Shown here: positions 1 through 9,013 of the stretch, piece by piece
How positions within the stretch are numbered: the stretch's first letter is position 1
Layout of the letters: each line of letters starts with the position of its first letter
Position numbers and translations under genes: made by a program
Notes under the pieces: generated by a model
Databases searched by the model: none
Seen by the model: the letters and a program-made list of their open reading frames with translations, nothing else
Told to the model about the DNA's origin: nothing
Source of the DNA: an uncultured Oleiphilus sp.
GTDB taxonomy: Bacteria; Pseudomonadota; Gammaproteobacteria; Pseudomonadales; Oleiphilaceae
Assembly (NCBI GenBank): GCA_913020495.1
Contig: CAJWBJ010000016.1
Span: 1-51,070 of the forward strand
Direction of reading: 5' to 3'
DNA: 51,070 bases

Positions 1-245
1 CCAATGGCGACGGCTAAATAATCAGATGCCTTTAATAGTTGCTCTTGCTCATTATCGCTTTGTTCTTTTCCATAGTTAACTGCTTGAGCTAATAATGGTT
101 GGTACTGGCTCATCGAAGCTGCTTTTAAGAGTAAAGATGGGTTAGTTGTTGCGTCTTGTGGTTGCCATTGTTTAATGGCCTCCAAATCACCTGTGTCGGC
201 AACAACAGTGGTCATTGTTTTTAATTGTTCTAGCTTATTAGTCAT
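1..245 (-). CDS. talB: Transaldolase, N-terminal part (cut by window edge)
   Basis: Transaldolase of the non-oxidative pentose phosphate pathway; it moves a dihydroxyacetone unit between sedoheptulose 7-phosphate and glyceraldehyde 3-phosphate in the cytoplasm. I translated this region by hand from an ATG at 245-243. The protein begins [20 protein letters not shown] and continues with the family's [12 protein letters not shown] segment, which is very close to E. coli TalB. About 81 codons are visible; the catalytic lysine and the rest lie off the left edge. dusA lies 140 bp upstream on the same strand, so co-transcription is possible. Together with tkt at 43340 the window carries both non-oxidative pentose phosphate transferases. 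No frameshift is visible in the part present. Confidence 0.93.
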   Translation of the reverse strand, partial: MTNKLEQLKTMTTVVADTGDLEAIKQWQPQDATTNPSLLLKAASMSQYQPLLAQAVNYGKEQSDNEQEQLLKASDYLAVAI

Positions 246-385
246 TGGTTTCTTCTTAATATAAAAAATGAGTAGGCTTGTTTTTGTAAAGATAAAACAT
301 GATACCAAGCCTCAATCATTCCAACATGAAACGCAAGCAGGTTAGTGGGGTAGATGTTCAAAAAAATTTAATAATTTGCAATGTT

Positions 386-1384
386 TTATAAAAATTCAGG
401 AACGAGATTAAGAGCCGACTCAACAATTCTTGCATCTGCATCCGGCTTATGTGCATTTTCACTAATATAACGCCGAAACTTCTTTCCACCAGCCTGTCCA
501 TGAAAGATGCCTAAAATGTGCCGTGTTATATAATTAAGTCGTTGTCCTTTATTAAGTTGGTCTTCAATATATGGAATCATTAATCGAATAATATCGTGGC
601 GAGTTGCCTGAGATTTCTTTTTATCATTGAAAACGTGATCATCAATGTGTGAAAGTAACCAAGGATTCTGATAAGCCTCTCGCCCAACCATCACGCCGTC
701 AACGTGCAATAAATGGTCTTGAATTTCATTCAGTGTTTTAATACCGCCATTTATAATGATTTCTAAATTGGGAAATTCATTTTTTAAAGCATAAACCCGG
801 TCATACATTAAAGGAGGGATATCTCGGTTTTCTTTAGGGCTTAAGCCGCTCAAAATTGCTTTACGCGCATGAGCAATAAAGGTCGTGCAACCGGATTTTT
901 TTACTTCATTAACGAACTCAAAAAGAAACTCGAGGCTATCTAGATCATCAATACCAATTCGGTGTTTAACGGTGACGGGAAGAGACGTTGCGGAAGACAT
1001 TTCACTTAAGCATTCATTTACCAGATTGGCGTGCCCCATTAAACATGCACCAATCATATTGTTTTGCACTCGATCACTTGGGCAGCCGACATTTAAATTA
1101 ACTTCATCATACCCGTAGTCTTCAGCCATTTTGCAGCATATGGCTAATTCTTGAGCATTACTGCCTCCTAACTGAAGCGCAATAGGGTGCTCTTCATTGT
1201 TGTATTGTAGATGTCTCTGTTTGTCGCCATGAATCAATGCACCGCTTGTGACCATTTCAGAGTAAAGCAATGTGTGCTGGCTGATTAGTCGTGCGAAGTA
1301 GCGGTAATGCCGGTCAGTCCATTCCATCATCGGGGCGACGGAGAATTTTCGATTTATAGTATTGGTAGTATTAATAGGTGTCAT
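386..1384 (-). CDS. dusA: tRNA-dihydrouridine synthase A
   Basis: FMN-dependent enzyme that reduces specific uridines in the D-loop of tRNA (positions 20/20a in E. coli) to dihydrouridine, using NADPH. The 332-residue protein has the usual DusA length and motifs: the FMN-barrel start SVAPMMEWTDRHYR (about residues 15-28), the SEMVTSGA segment, the substrate-binding block NLNVGCPSDRVQ, and the catalytic cysteine in GACLM (Cys114 by my count). The KHRIGID strand and the HGQAGGKKFRRY C-terminal segment are typical of DusA rather than DusB or DusC. The ATG at 1384 fits the family start. It sits upstream of talB on the same strand. Upstream, 1385-1663 holds no gene I can support. Confidence 0.96.
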   Translation of the reverse strand: MTPINTTNTINRKFSVAPMMEWTDRHYRYFARLISQHTLLYSEMVTSGALIHGDKQRHLQYNNEEHPIALQLGGSNAQELAICCKMAEDYGYDEVNLNVGCPSDRVQNNMIGACLMGHANLVNECLSEMSSATSLPVTVKHRIGIDDLDSLEFLFEFVNEVKKSGCTTFIAHARKAILSGLSPKENRDIPPLMYDRVYALKNEFPNLEIIINGGIKTLNEIQDHLLHVDGVMVGREAYQNPWLLSHIDDHVFNDKKKSQATRHDIIRLMIPYIEDQLNKGQRLNYITRHILGIFHGQAGGKKFRRYISENAHKPDADARIVESALNLVPEFL

Positions 1385-1663
1385 ATCTATCTGGGTTGTT
1401 GCTTATAAGAGAGTAAAAAGGACCAAAAAAATGAAAGGAATTACAGGTTTTTATAGATAAATTATAAACGGTACATCATTAATTCGCCATAGCATTGCTT
1501 TTATGAAATGGCGTATTGGAAAATACTAAAGTCACATTGTAATATTTGGCGATTTTAAGGTAAGAATGAGACGTATATTAAAACAGTTTACAGGCTTATT
1601 ATATGAAATGTTTCATGCTCTAATTTGGGGGGGATTTAATGGTGATTTGAGTAGTGGTAAAAC

Positions 1664-2413
1664 TTATTTAAAGAAGAGTTCCTGAAATGTTTCTATTTTC
1701 CCATCGTCAATCATAGATTTTAAAACATCATCTAGTTGATCTACCTGTTGTGGCTGTAGTCTTCGGCTATATAGTAACCAGTGTTTGTAGGTTCTGAATT
1801 TTGTAGGCATTAGTTTAATGGGAAGTCCAGACTCCTTTACCAGATAAGTGAGCCCGAGGTCATGATAATAAAAATAAGGAATTATTTTTTTTGATACAGC
1901 TCTTAAACCATCATCCAACTCTCTAAAATGATCAGCAACATGTATCCCTTCAAACGACTTTAAAAAAGTTGTAGAGCTCGCTCCAAAAAAAGCACCTATA
2001 ATAAAGTCAGTCTTTTGTAGGTCAGAGTAGTTCTTAGCTAAAAATTGGTCATCTTGGTGCATTACAAGAACATTGCTTGGTTGGTATACGGGATATTTTG
2101 AGTAATAAAATAATTTCTCGCGTTTTTTGTTTCGCCCCGCGCCACAATATACGTGACCTTCTCCAGAAGACATCATTGCTAAAATACGTTTAATTGGAAA
2201 AAATGTTGGCTTAATACGAACCGATACACCTTTTTCAATTAAACGTATTTTCATTTCCTCATAAATGAGGTCACATAGCCCCTGTTTTTTTGTATCACTG
2301 TCAAAATATTTTGGTGTTGAGTTTTGCTTCAAAAATATAAGCTCAGCATAGGTGGGCGCCGAGAAGACGAATAAGATTAAAAGTATTGAAAGGCGGAGGA
2401 TTTTATTTTTCAT
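1664..2413 (-). CDS. Orphan periplasmic solute-binding protein (SBP_bac_3-like)
   Basis: Family 3 extracellular solute-binding-like protein. The chosen ATG at 2413 gives a clean signal peptide (MKNKILRLSILLILF..., cleavage near SAPTYA-EL). The frame stays open upstream to a TTG at 2461, but that adds an unlikely N-terminus, and none of the starts has a strong Shine-Dalgarno. The mature part has the two-lobe pattern seen in sensory binding proteins: GLCDLIYEEM early, a SSGEGHVYCGAGRNKKRE segment, and a C-terminal helix before the end. No permease or ATPase gene is nearby. It is the last gene on the minus strand after the YfiR-kinase (274 bp apart), so a role as ligand-presenting partner of the neighbouring sensors is possible. 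The ligand is unknown. Confidence 0.75.
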   Translation of the reverse strand: MKNKILRLSILLILFVFSAPTYAELIFLKQNSTPKYFDSDTKKQGLCDLIYEEMKIRLIEKGVSVRIKPTFFPIKRILAMMSSGEGHVYCGAGRNKKREKLFYYSKYPVYQPSNVLVMHQDDQFLAKNYSDLQKTDFIIGAFFGASSTTFLKSFEGIHVADHFRELDDGLRAVSKKIIPYFYYHDLGLTYLVKESGLPIKLMPTKFRTYKHWLLYSRRLQPQQVDQLDDVLKSMIDDGKIETFQELFFK

Positions 2414-2687
2414 AACTGTTTTATAGATCATGAATTTTATGAACACAAATAATAGTTTCAATAAGTTTGATTTATAGTAGCTAAATCGTACTGAAATATA
2501 TTTTCCTCTCTAGTCAAATTATCTCAAAATTTCAGTCCGTTCTATGTTTTGTAGTAAGTGAGTTTGCCGCTTTTGAAGCAAAGGGTTGGTTATCGGGTAC
2601 AGAAAATGGTTTCTGATATTATCCATAAAACCGAACTGGTTCAGAGGGGGATGGAGCGTCGAGGAGTAGTGGTCAAAATTACTATAA

Positions 2688-4709
2688 CTAAGAAACGGGA
2701 AATGTAATTTTAAAATGTGCACCTTGAGAAGAGGCTTCGCAAACAATTGTTCCCTTAAGCTTGTTGGCCACCAAATTATAGCTAATAGACATGCCTAAGC
2801 CAGACCCTCCTGACCCACGGATCGTAGTATAAAAAGGTTCGAAGACTTTCTCACGCTGCTCATTATTTAGTCCGACTCCGTCATCTTGATAGTCAATAAT
2901 CACATGTTTTTCTTTTCTTTCAAGCACTATATGAATCTTGCCGCCTGTTTTCCCTTTAAAGCCATGAATCACTGAGTTCATAATTAAATTTGTCATGACC
3001 TGTGCCAATAGACCTGGAAAACTATCCAGGTTAATTTTGTCAGCTGCCTGAATAATTATTTCATGGCGGTCATGTTTAAGCTGTGGTAATAAGCTTTGGC
3101 TCAACTCTTCAAAATACTCTTTCAGCTCAAATTGGCGCCGACCTTCACTACTTTGGTCTACGGCCACTTGTTTAAAATTACGGATTAATTCACTGGCTCT
3201 TTCCAGGTTTCTCAAAATCATATCTGAAGATTCTTTAGCATCAGCTAATAACTCGTCTAAAGATGCGCGCTTAAGTTGGCCGCTTTGGTACTCGACATTA
3301 AAGCAATCGATACGGTCTGATAAAACCGATGCGGCTGTAACGCCAACGCCAAGTGGTGTATTGATCTCGTGAGCGACACCAGCTACTAAACCGCCCAATG
3401 CGGCCATTTTCTCAGCTTCAACTAATTGACTTTGTGCGCTTTTAAGTTGTTTATTCACTTCAGCTAATTCATATAAATGCCCTTGTAGCAACTTATTAGC
3501 ACGTTGCTTCTGGCGGCTACTTTGATAAATTACCCCAATCACTACCAAGACAGAGAACAGACTAATGCCTGCAAAGATCAATACGCCATATTGAGTTTGA
3601 ATGACAGAAGACTGCTCTGCCATTTTAGCTAAGTGGTCAGCTATTTCGACTTCTTTGGCGAGTATCTCTTTTTCTTGTTGCGCTTGTTGGTCATATAAGC
3701 CTTGTAAGGATGCTCGTCGATCAGTTATCTGAGTCGATAAGTTGTTAATAGATAGTTCTTTATCTTGAATTTCATCCTTCAATCTAAGCAAATTATTGGT
3801 ATTTATTGTTAATTGAGCTTGGCTTTTTTCAAGTTTTTGCGTGACAGCAGCATAGTCTTTTTTTAAAGCAGTAAATTGCTTCTTATTCGAGGAAAGCTCT
3901 AATCCTTGTAGTTTAAGTTTCTCAGACTGATTAGCCATCTTTTTAAATTGCTGATCAATTTTACGGGTCTGATTTTGTAATTTTGTATTTTGTAGCAGCA
4001 TTTTTTTGCTTTGGTCAGTGAGTTTTTCTTGTTGTGTTGCCAGTTGCTTCTCATGAGTTTGAATTGAAGAATGAAGCAGTAAGAGTTTTTCTGATTGTAT
4101 TTTCAATTCAGCAAAACTTGTTGAGATAGTTTCATCCATTTCTTTGAGTACATTAGCAATGTCAAGTTCAGTGCCGCCAAGTACTAATATGTCAGGGGAG
4201 GGGCTAAGTTTGGCATTAAGCATATTATAACGATTAAGTTCAAAAGACAGGGTATTGCTAGCAGTAGAAACAAAATTCAACATGGTGTTTTTTTTGTCGC
4301 TGGCATGATCACTCACCAACAAGACAGAATTATTTTGAAGCTTCTCGGCAATATTAGAAAGTGAATTGGACTTTATCTTATCGACAACCAATAACTGTAA
4401 TGACTGTTTTTTCGCTAATGAGGATACTTTACGAACCTTGAGTTTAAAGGTTCGAATTTGTTTACCTTGCATCTTCAACAGTGATTGGTAATAAACTTTG
4501 TTTTCCCCATAGTAACCGATATTAAAGGTGGTTAGCTCATCTTCATTTGGCCATGAAACATACTGTATAAAATTAAATATGTAAGCTGATTTAACTTTTG
4601 AAACGTCATAAACATCAGGCGCTGTATGTCCAGTGTGCACTACAAATAAAAGTAGTAGGAAGGAGAAAAAATGACTGGTAATTACCACTTTATTTTGAGC
4701 TGTCCGCAT
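2688..4709 (-). CDS. YfiR (DUF4154)-domain sensor histidine kinase
   Basis: Membrane sensor kinase of 673 residues. Domain order: signal peptide or N-terminal anchor (about 1-29); a periplasmic YfiR/DUF4154 domain (about 35-185) with the family's KSAYIFNFIQYVSWP start and a DILVLGG segment near the end; a long coiled coil rich in Q, K and L (about 190-370); one membrane helix (about 377-397); a HisKA domain with HEINTPLG (phospho-acceptor His447 by codon count); and a HATPase domain with N-box NLIMNSVIHGF, DDGVGL, and GSGGSGLGMSI near the C-terminus. It is transcribed divergently from an HD-GYP response regulator (125 bp apart), its most likely partner. In P. aeruginosa YfiR is a separate periplasmic repressor of a GGDEF enzyme; here the domain is built into a kinase. 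Confidence 0.9.
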   Translation of the reverse strand: MRTAQNKVVITSHFFSFLLLLFVVHTGHTAPDVYDVSKVKSAYIFNFIQYVSWPNEDELTTFNIGYYGENKVYYQSLLKMQGKQIRTFKLKVRKVSSLAKKQSLQLLVVDKIKSNSLSNIAEKLQNNSVLLVSDHASDKKNTMLNFVSTASNTLSFELNRYNMLNAKLSPSPDILVLGGTELDIANVLKEMDETISTSFAELKIQSEKLLLLHSSIQTHEKQLATQQEKLTDQSKKMLLQNTKLQNQTRKIDQQFKKMANQSEKLKLQGLELSSNKKQFTALKKDYAAVTQKLEKSQAQLTINTNNLLRLKDEIQDKELSINNLSTQITDRRASLQGLYDQQAQQEKEILAKEVEIADHLAKMAEQSSVIQTQYGVLIFAGISLFSVLVVIGVIYQSSRQKQRANKLLQGHLYELAEVNKQLKSAQSQLVEAEKMAALGGLVAGVAHEINTPLGVGVTAASVLSDRIDCFNVEYQSGQLKRASLDELLADAKESSDMILRNLERASELIRNFKQVAVDQSSEGRRQFELKEYFEELSQSLLPQLKHDRHEIIIQAADKINLDSFPGLLAQVMTNLIMNSVIHGFKGKTGGKIHIVLERKEKHVIIDYQDDGVGLNNEQREKVFEPFYTTIRGSGGSGLGMSISYNLVANKLKGTIVCEASSQGAHFKITFPVS

Positions 4710-4834
4710 ACGAAGAAGTGCCCTAATAAATATATTTTTAAAAACACATAACCTTTAATATTAGTCTATTATTTAATCAGCAACTAATTTACTCAATCTG
4801 AACGTATACACTTGACTTAGCATACGGAGATGGA

Positions 4835-6388
4835 ATGAAAACAAGCGATGAATTGCTGAGCTTTACGGATGATAGTCGTTCAAATATCAACCAGGGGGGG
4901 CAGGAAGAACTGGATGTCTGGCATCTCTTGGTAGTAGATGATGAACCGGAAGTTCATTCTGTCACCCGTTTAGCTTTAAAAGGCTTTGAATTTTTAGGTA
5001 AACAACTCAAAATTCATTCGGCCAATAGTGCCAGTGAAGCAAAAGAAATGTTGCTCGGCGAGATCTCATTTGCCATTGCCTTAATTGATGTTGTAATGGA
5101 AACAGATCATGCGGGTCTGAATTTAGTAAGGTGGATTCGTGAAGATCAGGAAGACCTGAATATTCGATTAGTACTGAGAACAGGCCAGCCAGGCCAAGCT
5201 CCCGAGCGAGAAGTCATTACAAATTATGATATTAATGACTATAAAGAGAAAACTGAACTCACCTCTAACAAACTTTATACGCTTACTTATTCATGCTTAC
5301 GTGCCTATCGCGATATTATTGCTCTCTATGAAAATAAGTTAGGCCTAGAAACAATCATTCAATCATCAAATAAAATTTTCGCTCATCAGTCTCTGGATGA
5401 TTTCACTCAAGGAGCCCTGCAACAGCTCTGCGCATTACTACATATTGACACCGGGGCTTTTTATTCCAATGTTGACTCTATCGCGGCATCACATGGCGAA
5501 GCGGGAAGTAAAATTTTGGCGGCGACGGGCCGATTTCGTAAATTTTTACACCGCCCGCTAGAAGAATTATTAAGCAGCCTAGAAGACCATAACTTAAGAA
5601 AATTTTTCAACACGGGGGGGCAGCACTTTGGCGATGATTTTTTTATAGGGGTATACGACTCTCATATTGACCGTCAAAACTTATTATTTTTAGAGGGCGT
5701 TAAGGTAGCCACCGAAGCAGATAAGCAGTTAGTTAAACTTTTTGGAGCAAATATAGGTGTCGCCTTTGATAATCAATCAATGTTTGAAGAAGTCGAGACG
5801 ACGCAACGTGAAATGATTTATCGAATGAGTGAGGCTGTTGAAAGCCGGTCAAAAGAAACTAGTAACCATGTTAAGCGTGTAGCATTGACGTGTGAATATA
5901 TTGCTTATGCACATGGTCTGAATGAACGCGAAGTTAATATATTATATAAAGCCGCACCACTGCATGATATTGGTAAAATTGCTATCCCAGATTACGTGCT
6001 CAATAAACCCGGAAAGTTAACCCCTGACGAATGGGAGATCATGAAAACGCACGCTCAAATAGGTTTTGATATTCTTTCAACTTCGGAGCTTGAAATTCTA
6101 CGCGCAGGTGCAAAAGTAGCAGGTGAACATCATGAAAACTGGGATGGCTCTGGCTACCCTAATGGTAAAAAAGGAGAAGATATTCACATCTATGGTCGTA
6201 TCGCAGCTGTTGCTGACGTATTAGATGCCCTAATCAATAAACGTTGCTACAAAAAAGCGTGGCCAATTAGTGAAGCAATGGGGTTTATTCGGGAAATGGC
6301 TGGCGTTAAATTTGATCCTGTCCTTGTAGATCTGGTGTTTGAACATCAGGCAGCGCTGTTAAATATTCAGGAAAAGTATGCGGATTAA
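4835..6388 (+). CDS. Response regulator with HD-GYP c-di-GMP phosphodiesterase domain
   Basis: 517-residue cytoplasmic regulator. An N-terminal receiver (about 30-155) has the acidic pair D35/D36, phospho-acceptor Asp85 in LIDVV, and a KEK segment near 138. A middle DUF3369-type region (about 170-320) precedes a full HD-GYP domain. That domain has HD at 377/378 (HDIGK), HHE at 432-434 and GYP at 440-442 (DGSGYP), so c-di-GMP hydrolysis is expected. The ATG at 4835 follows an ACGGAGATGGA ribosome binding region. The gene lies head to head with the YfiR-kinase, which probably phosphorylates it. It is followed after 66 bp by a TonB-dependent receptor on the same strand, so the two are probably co-transcribed. 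Confidence 0.93.
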   Translation: MKTSDELLSFTDDSRSNINQGGQEELDVWHLLVVDDEPEVHSVTRLALKGFEFLGKQLKIHSANSASEAKEMLLGEISFAIALIDVVMETDHAGLNLVRWIREDQEDLNIRLVLRTGQPGQAPEREVITNYDINDYKEKTELTSNKLYTLTYSCLRAYRDIIALYENKLGLETIIQSSNKIFAHQSLDDFTQGALQQLCALLHIDTGAFYSNVDSIAASHGEAGSKILAATGRFRKFLHRPLEELLSSLEDHNLRKFFNTGGQHFGDDFFIGVYDSHIDRQNLLFLEGVKVATEADKQLVKLFGANIGVAFDNQSMFEEVETTQREMIYRMSEAVESRSKETSNHVKRVALTCEYIAYAHGLNEREVNILYKAAPLHDIGKIAIPDYVLNKPGKLTPDEWEIMKTHAQIGFDILSTSELEILRAGAKVAGEHHENWDGSGYPNGKKGEDIHIYGRIAAVADVLDALINKRCYKKAWPISEAMGFIREMAGVKFDPVLVDLVFEHQAALLNIQEKYAD

Positions 6389-6454
6389 CATGAACTGATA
6401 AACATCAAAGCGCAGTATACGGGCTAATAGTCCGAAATATTGGAGGAAGCAAAA

Positions 6455-8788
6455 ATGACATGGGTGGCCAATAGAATTCTGTACCTTTTCAAGTACATCA
6501 TACTATTTATATGTCTGTTGTCCTCACAATTATCTGCAAAACCACTACAGGACCTTTTCTCACTGTCTTTGCAAGAACTATCGCAATTACAAATTACCAC
6601 GTCTTCTCTTACTTCCAATACGCTTAGTAACAGTCCTTCTTCCATTACCGTCATAACCCAAGAGCAGATTAAACGTACGCCCGCCAGAAATTTAATTGAT
6701 ATTTTGTCAGTTTATGTGCCAAGTTTAATGGCCATTTCGGATACAAATTCAAGCCCAAGACTTCGAATTAGAGGTCTTGGAGAGCGACACAACCATACAC
6801 TGCTATTGGTTAATGGTAGACCAATAAACCAAAAAGGGTCTCAAGGTTCGATGGTGGAATTACGAAATTGGGATATGACAGATATTGACCGTGTAGAAGT
6901 TGTTAGAGGACCAGGCTCAGTGACTCATGGGCCTGGTGCGATATCAGGCGTAATTAATATTATTACCAAAAAAGCACAAGATGAAGCCGGGCTAAGAGTA
7001 GCTGTTCACACTAATCCGACCTACGACAGTAAAGGCCTAAAACTTAGCTATAGCCAAGATATAGCTGAGAGAAAAGTTTTTTTTCATGGTAGCTTCACTC
7101 GCACTCGCGGTGCTGAAAATTATGACACATTTCAAACCCTTTCGAATGGAGAGATAGGATACAAAGGCACAGATGTTTTTAGTGGCTCAGACAGTTTTCC
7201 GCTTCAATCATACTACGGAGATTATGATGATGAACCCCAAATAAAGTTATACCTTGATGTGGAAATTAATGATGAATGGCGTTTTTGGTCCAGATACAAT
7301 AATTCGGGACAAAGCAATCCTTCAACACAACGTTTAATTCAGGGGAGAATGCAGGACTGGCGGGCATTTCAAACTCGGTATTATATTGCAGGCCTTGAAA
7401 ACAACTTTAGTATTTCACCATCTTTAAATATGAAAACATTATTAAGTTATGACTCTGAAGATGCGATTGAAACCAAAGCAAAACAAGCTGACCTACCAAA
7501 TACACATGAGTTAAACAGAAATTTTGCTTTTTCAGAAGATGAGTTGTTCGCGCGATCAACTTTTGAATTTACGCCTTCAGCAACAATAGACTTTGCCACA
7601 GCCTTTGAGTATTCCCGTACGTCTCTATCATCTCCTTGGGGAAGCTCTGATGGTAGTTTTATTACCAGAACGGGGGGGAAGGTTTTTATTAGTGATGACT
7701 CCATCTATTTTGGGGATGGGTCAGGTGGAACGTTTAAGGAGAGTAAAGTAGCGGAGTTTACCAGCGGCTGGTCGTCGAACACTTACTCACTTGCAACTGA
7801 GCTTAAGTATCAAATTCTTCCTGAGCTTCAATCCATTGTTTCGGGGCGAGTAGATAAAAATGATCAAACAGACTTTATGTACTCACCACGTTTAGCAATG
7901 TTATACCAAGTTGACGAAAAGACGAATGTCAAAGCTTCATGGCAGAAGTCCTTAAGAATGAATACCCTTATTGAACTTCATTGGCTTCATTTAAATAATA
8001 AAAAGGCAGAGCCTGAACAGAATACCACCTACGAAATATCATATAACAGAATGCATAATGACAATCTGCAATTTTCGATTACTGCCTACCACAATGAGTC
8101 TGAAATCATTGCCTGGGATGGTGATAATGCAAATTTACTTGGAGTGATAAAAGCTTATGGTATAGAACCTGAAATTAGCTACAAGACGACATCACTTTCT
8201 ATTGGTTTAAATCACTCTTTTTATGAACTCATTGACTGGGACTTTCAATTAAAACAAGCCGATGGTTCAGCACTTCAAAATATTAGTTATTCAGATATGC
8301 TTTATACCAAAGACTTTCTAACGCTCACAAGTACAGGTGACTCATTAAATGATTGGGCTGATCAACAAACTAAATTATGGTTGGACTATAGAATAAATGA
8401 TCACTGGTCATTCCATCTGGATGCTCGCGTAATATGGAAATACCAATACGGAAATGAACTATTTAATATGTATGAAAAAGCTTACGCTGCGGTTGATACT
8501 AATAGTCTAAGTATAGGTGAATTAGCTGATTACAATGAGAACTTGGCTTTTTTGGAAAGTCATAAGGAAGATGTGAATGACCGTGATGGCTTTGGTAGGG
8601 ATATTCGACTAAATACCTCTATTACCCTAGCGGTTGATGACACGATGATTCAGGTTTACGTGCATAATTTAGGAAATTTTACCCAAAACAAGCGTCAAAA
8701 GGTAAACTTCTCCTCTAAAACCTTGCCGTCTTTGGGTTGGATAGAAGAACCCACCTCTATAGGCGTTAAATTTTCACAAATGTTTTGA
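6455..8788 (+). CDS. TonB-dependent outer-membrane receptor
   Basis: Outer-membrane beta-barrel receptor of about 777 residues that would take up a ligand using TonB energy. The frame opens at a TTG at 6440, but that codon overlaps the ribosome binding site. The ATG at 6455 has GGAGG at 6442-6446 with 8 nt spacing and is the better start. After a signal peptide ending near QLSAKP comes a plug domain with SPSSITVITQEQIKR, the LRIRGLGER strand, a VNGRPI segment, and VEVVRGPGSV...GAISGVINIITKK. The rest is alternating barrel strands ending in a C-terminal phenylalanine (SQMF). No Fur-box-like palindrome is visible upstream, and it follows the HD-GYP regulator gene closely, so iron control is not indicated. 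The ligand cannot be told from sequence. Confidence 0.92.
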   Translation: MTWVANRILYLFKYIILFICLLSSQLSAKPLQDLFSLSLQELSQLQITTSSLTSNTLSNSPSSITVITQEQIKRTPARNLIDILSVYVPSLMAISDTNSSPRLRIRGLGERHNHTLLLVNGRPINQKGSQGSMVELRNWDMTDIDRVEVVRGPGSVTHGPGAISGVINIITKKAQDEAGLRVAVHTNPTYDSKGLKLSYSQDIAERKVFFHGSFTRTRGAENYDTFQTLSNGEIGYKGTDVFSGSDSFPLQSYYGDYDDEPQIKLYLDVEINDEWRFWSRYNNSGQSNPSTQRLIQGRMQDWRAFQTRYYIAGLENNFSISPSLNMKTLLSYDSEDAIETKAKQADLPNTHELNRNFAFSEDELFARSTFEFTPSATIDFATAFEYSRTSLSSPWGSSDGSFITRTGGKVFISDDSIYFGDGSGGTFKESKVAEFTSGWSSNTYSLATELKYQILPELQSIVSGRVDKNDQTDFMYSPRLAMLYQVDEKTNVKASWQKSLRMNTLIELHWLHLNNKKAEPEQNTTYEISYNRMHNDNLQFSITAYHNESEIIAWDGDNANLLGVIKAYGIEPEISYKTTSLSIGLNHSFYELIDWDFQLKQADGSALQNISYSDMLYTKDFLTLTSTGDSLNDWADQQTKLWLDYRINDHWSFHLDARVIWKYQYGNELFNMYEKAYAAVDTNSLSIGELADYNENLAFLESHKEDVNDRDGFGRDIRLNTSITLAVDDTMIQVYVHNLGNFTQNKRQKVNFSSKTLPSLGWIEEPTSIGVKFSQMF

Positions 8789-8869
8789 TCTGGCACGAAT
8801 AGAATAAGTTTTAATTTTGTGGTTTTTGCTTTCAGGAAAGTAGGTACTGAAATATCCACTCCTGATTTG

Positions 8870-8898
8870 TTGAGATTAAACCAAATATGGTCTATTAA
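8870..8898 (+). promoter_or_regulatory. Possible sigma70 promoter for the chemoreceptor gene
   Basis: TTGAGA (8870-8875) and TATTAA (8893-8898) are separated by 17 nt in the 225-bp gap between the TonB receptor and the chemoreceptor. The match to consensus is moderate and AT-rich DNA gives such hits by chance. Confidence 0.3.
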
Positions 8899-9013
8899 AT
8901 ATGAACAACAATGTTCTCTAGATAAATTATTTTTACATAAAACATCCATAGTAAGCCATTAACCAAGTACTTCAAGCAGTCAGCTAACGAATAACAACAA
9001 GGAAACGGTAGCC

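Noticed and set aside
274..312. AGGCTTG / CAAGCCT inverted repeat between dusA and talB
   Set aside because: 7-bp arms with a 25-nt spacer are easily found by chance; no T-run or conserved context.
885..1118. Plus-strand open frame of 77 codons inside dusA
   Set aside because: Lies wholly antisense to a confident dusA; no ribosome binding site or family resemblance.
1485..1513. CGCCAT / ATGGCG inverted repeat upstream of dusA
   Set aside because: Only 6-bp arms with a 17-nt spacer, too weak to call a terminator or operator.
2519..2746. Minus-strand frame of 75 codons at the end of the YfiR-kinase
   Set aside because: Overlaps the confident HATPase end in another frame, has low-complexity sequence and no clear start signal.
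4890..7680. G7 runs within the HD-GYP and TonB receptor genes as phase-variation tracts
   Set aside because: The runs are short (seven G) and both genes are in frame and intact; nothing else suggests slippage control.
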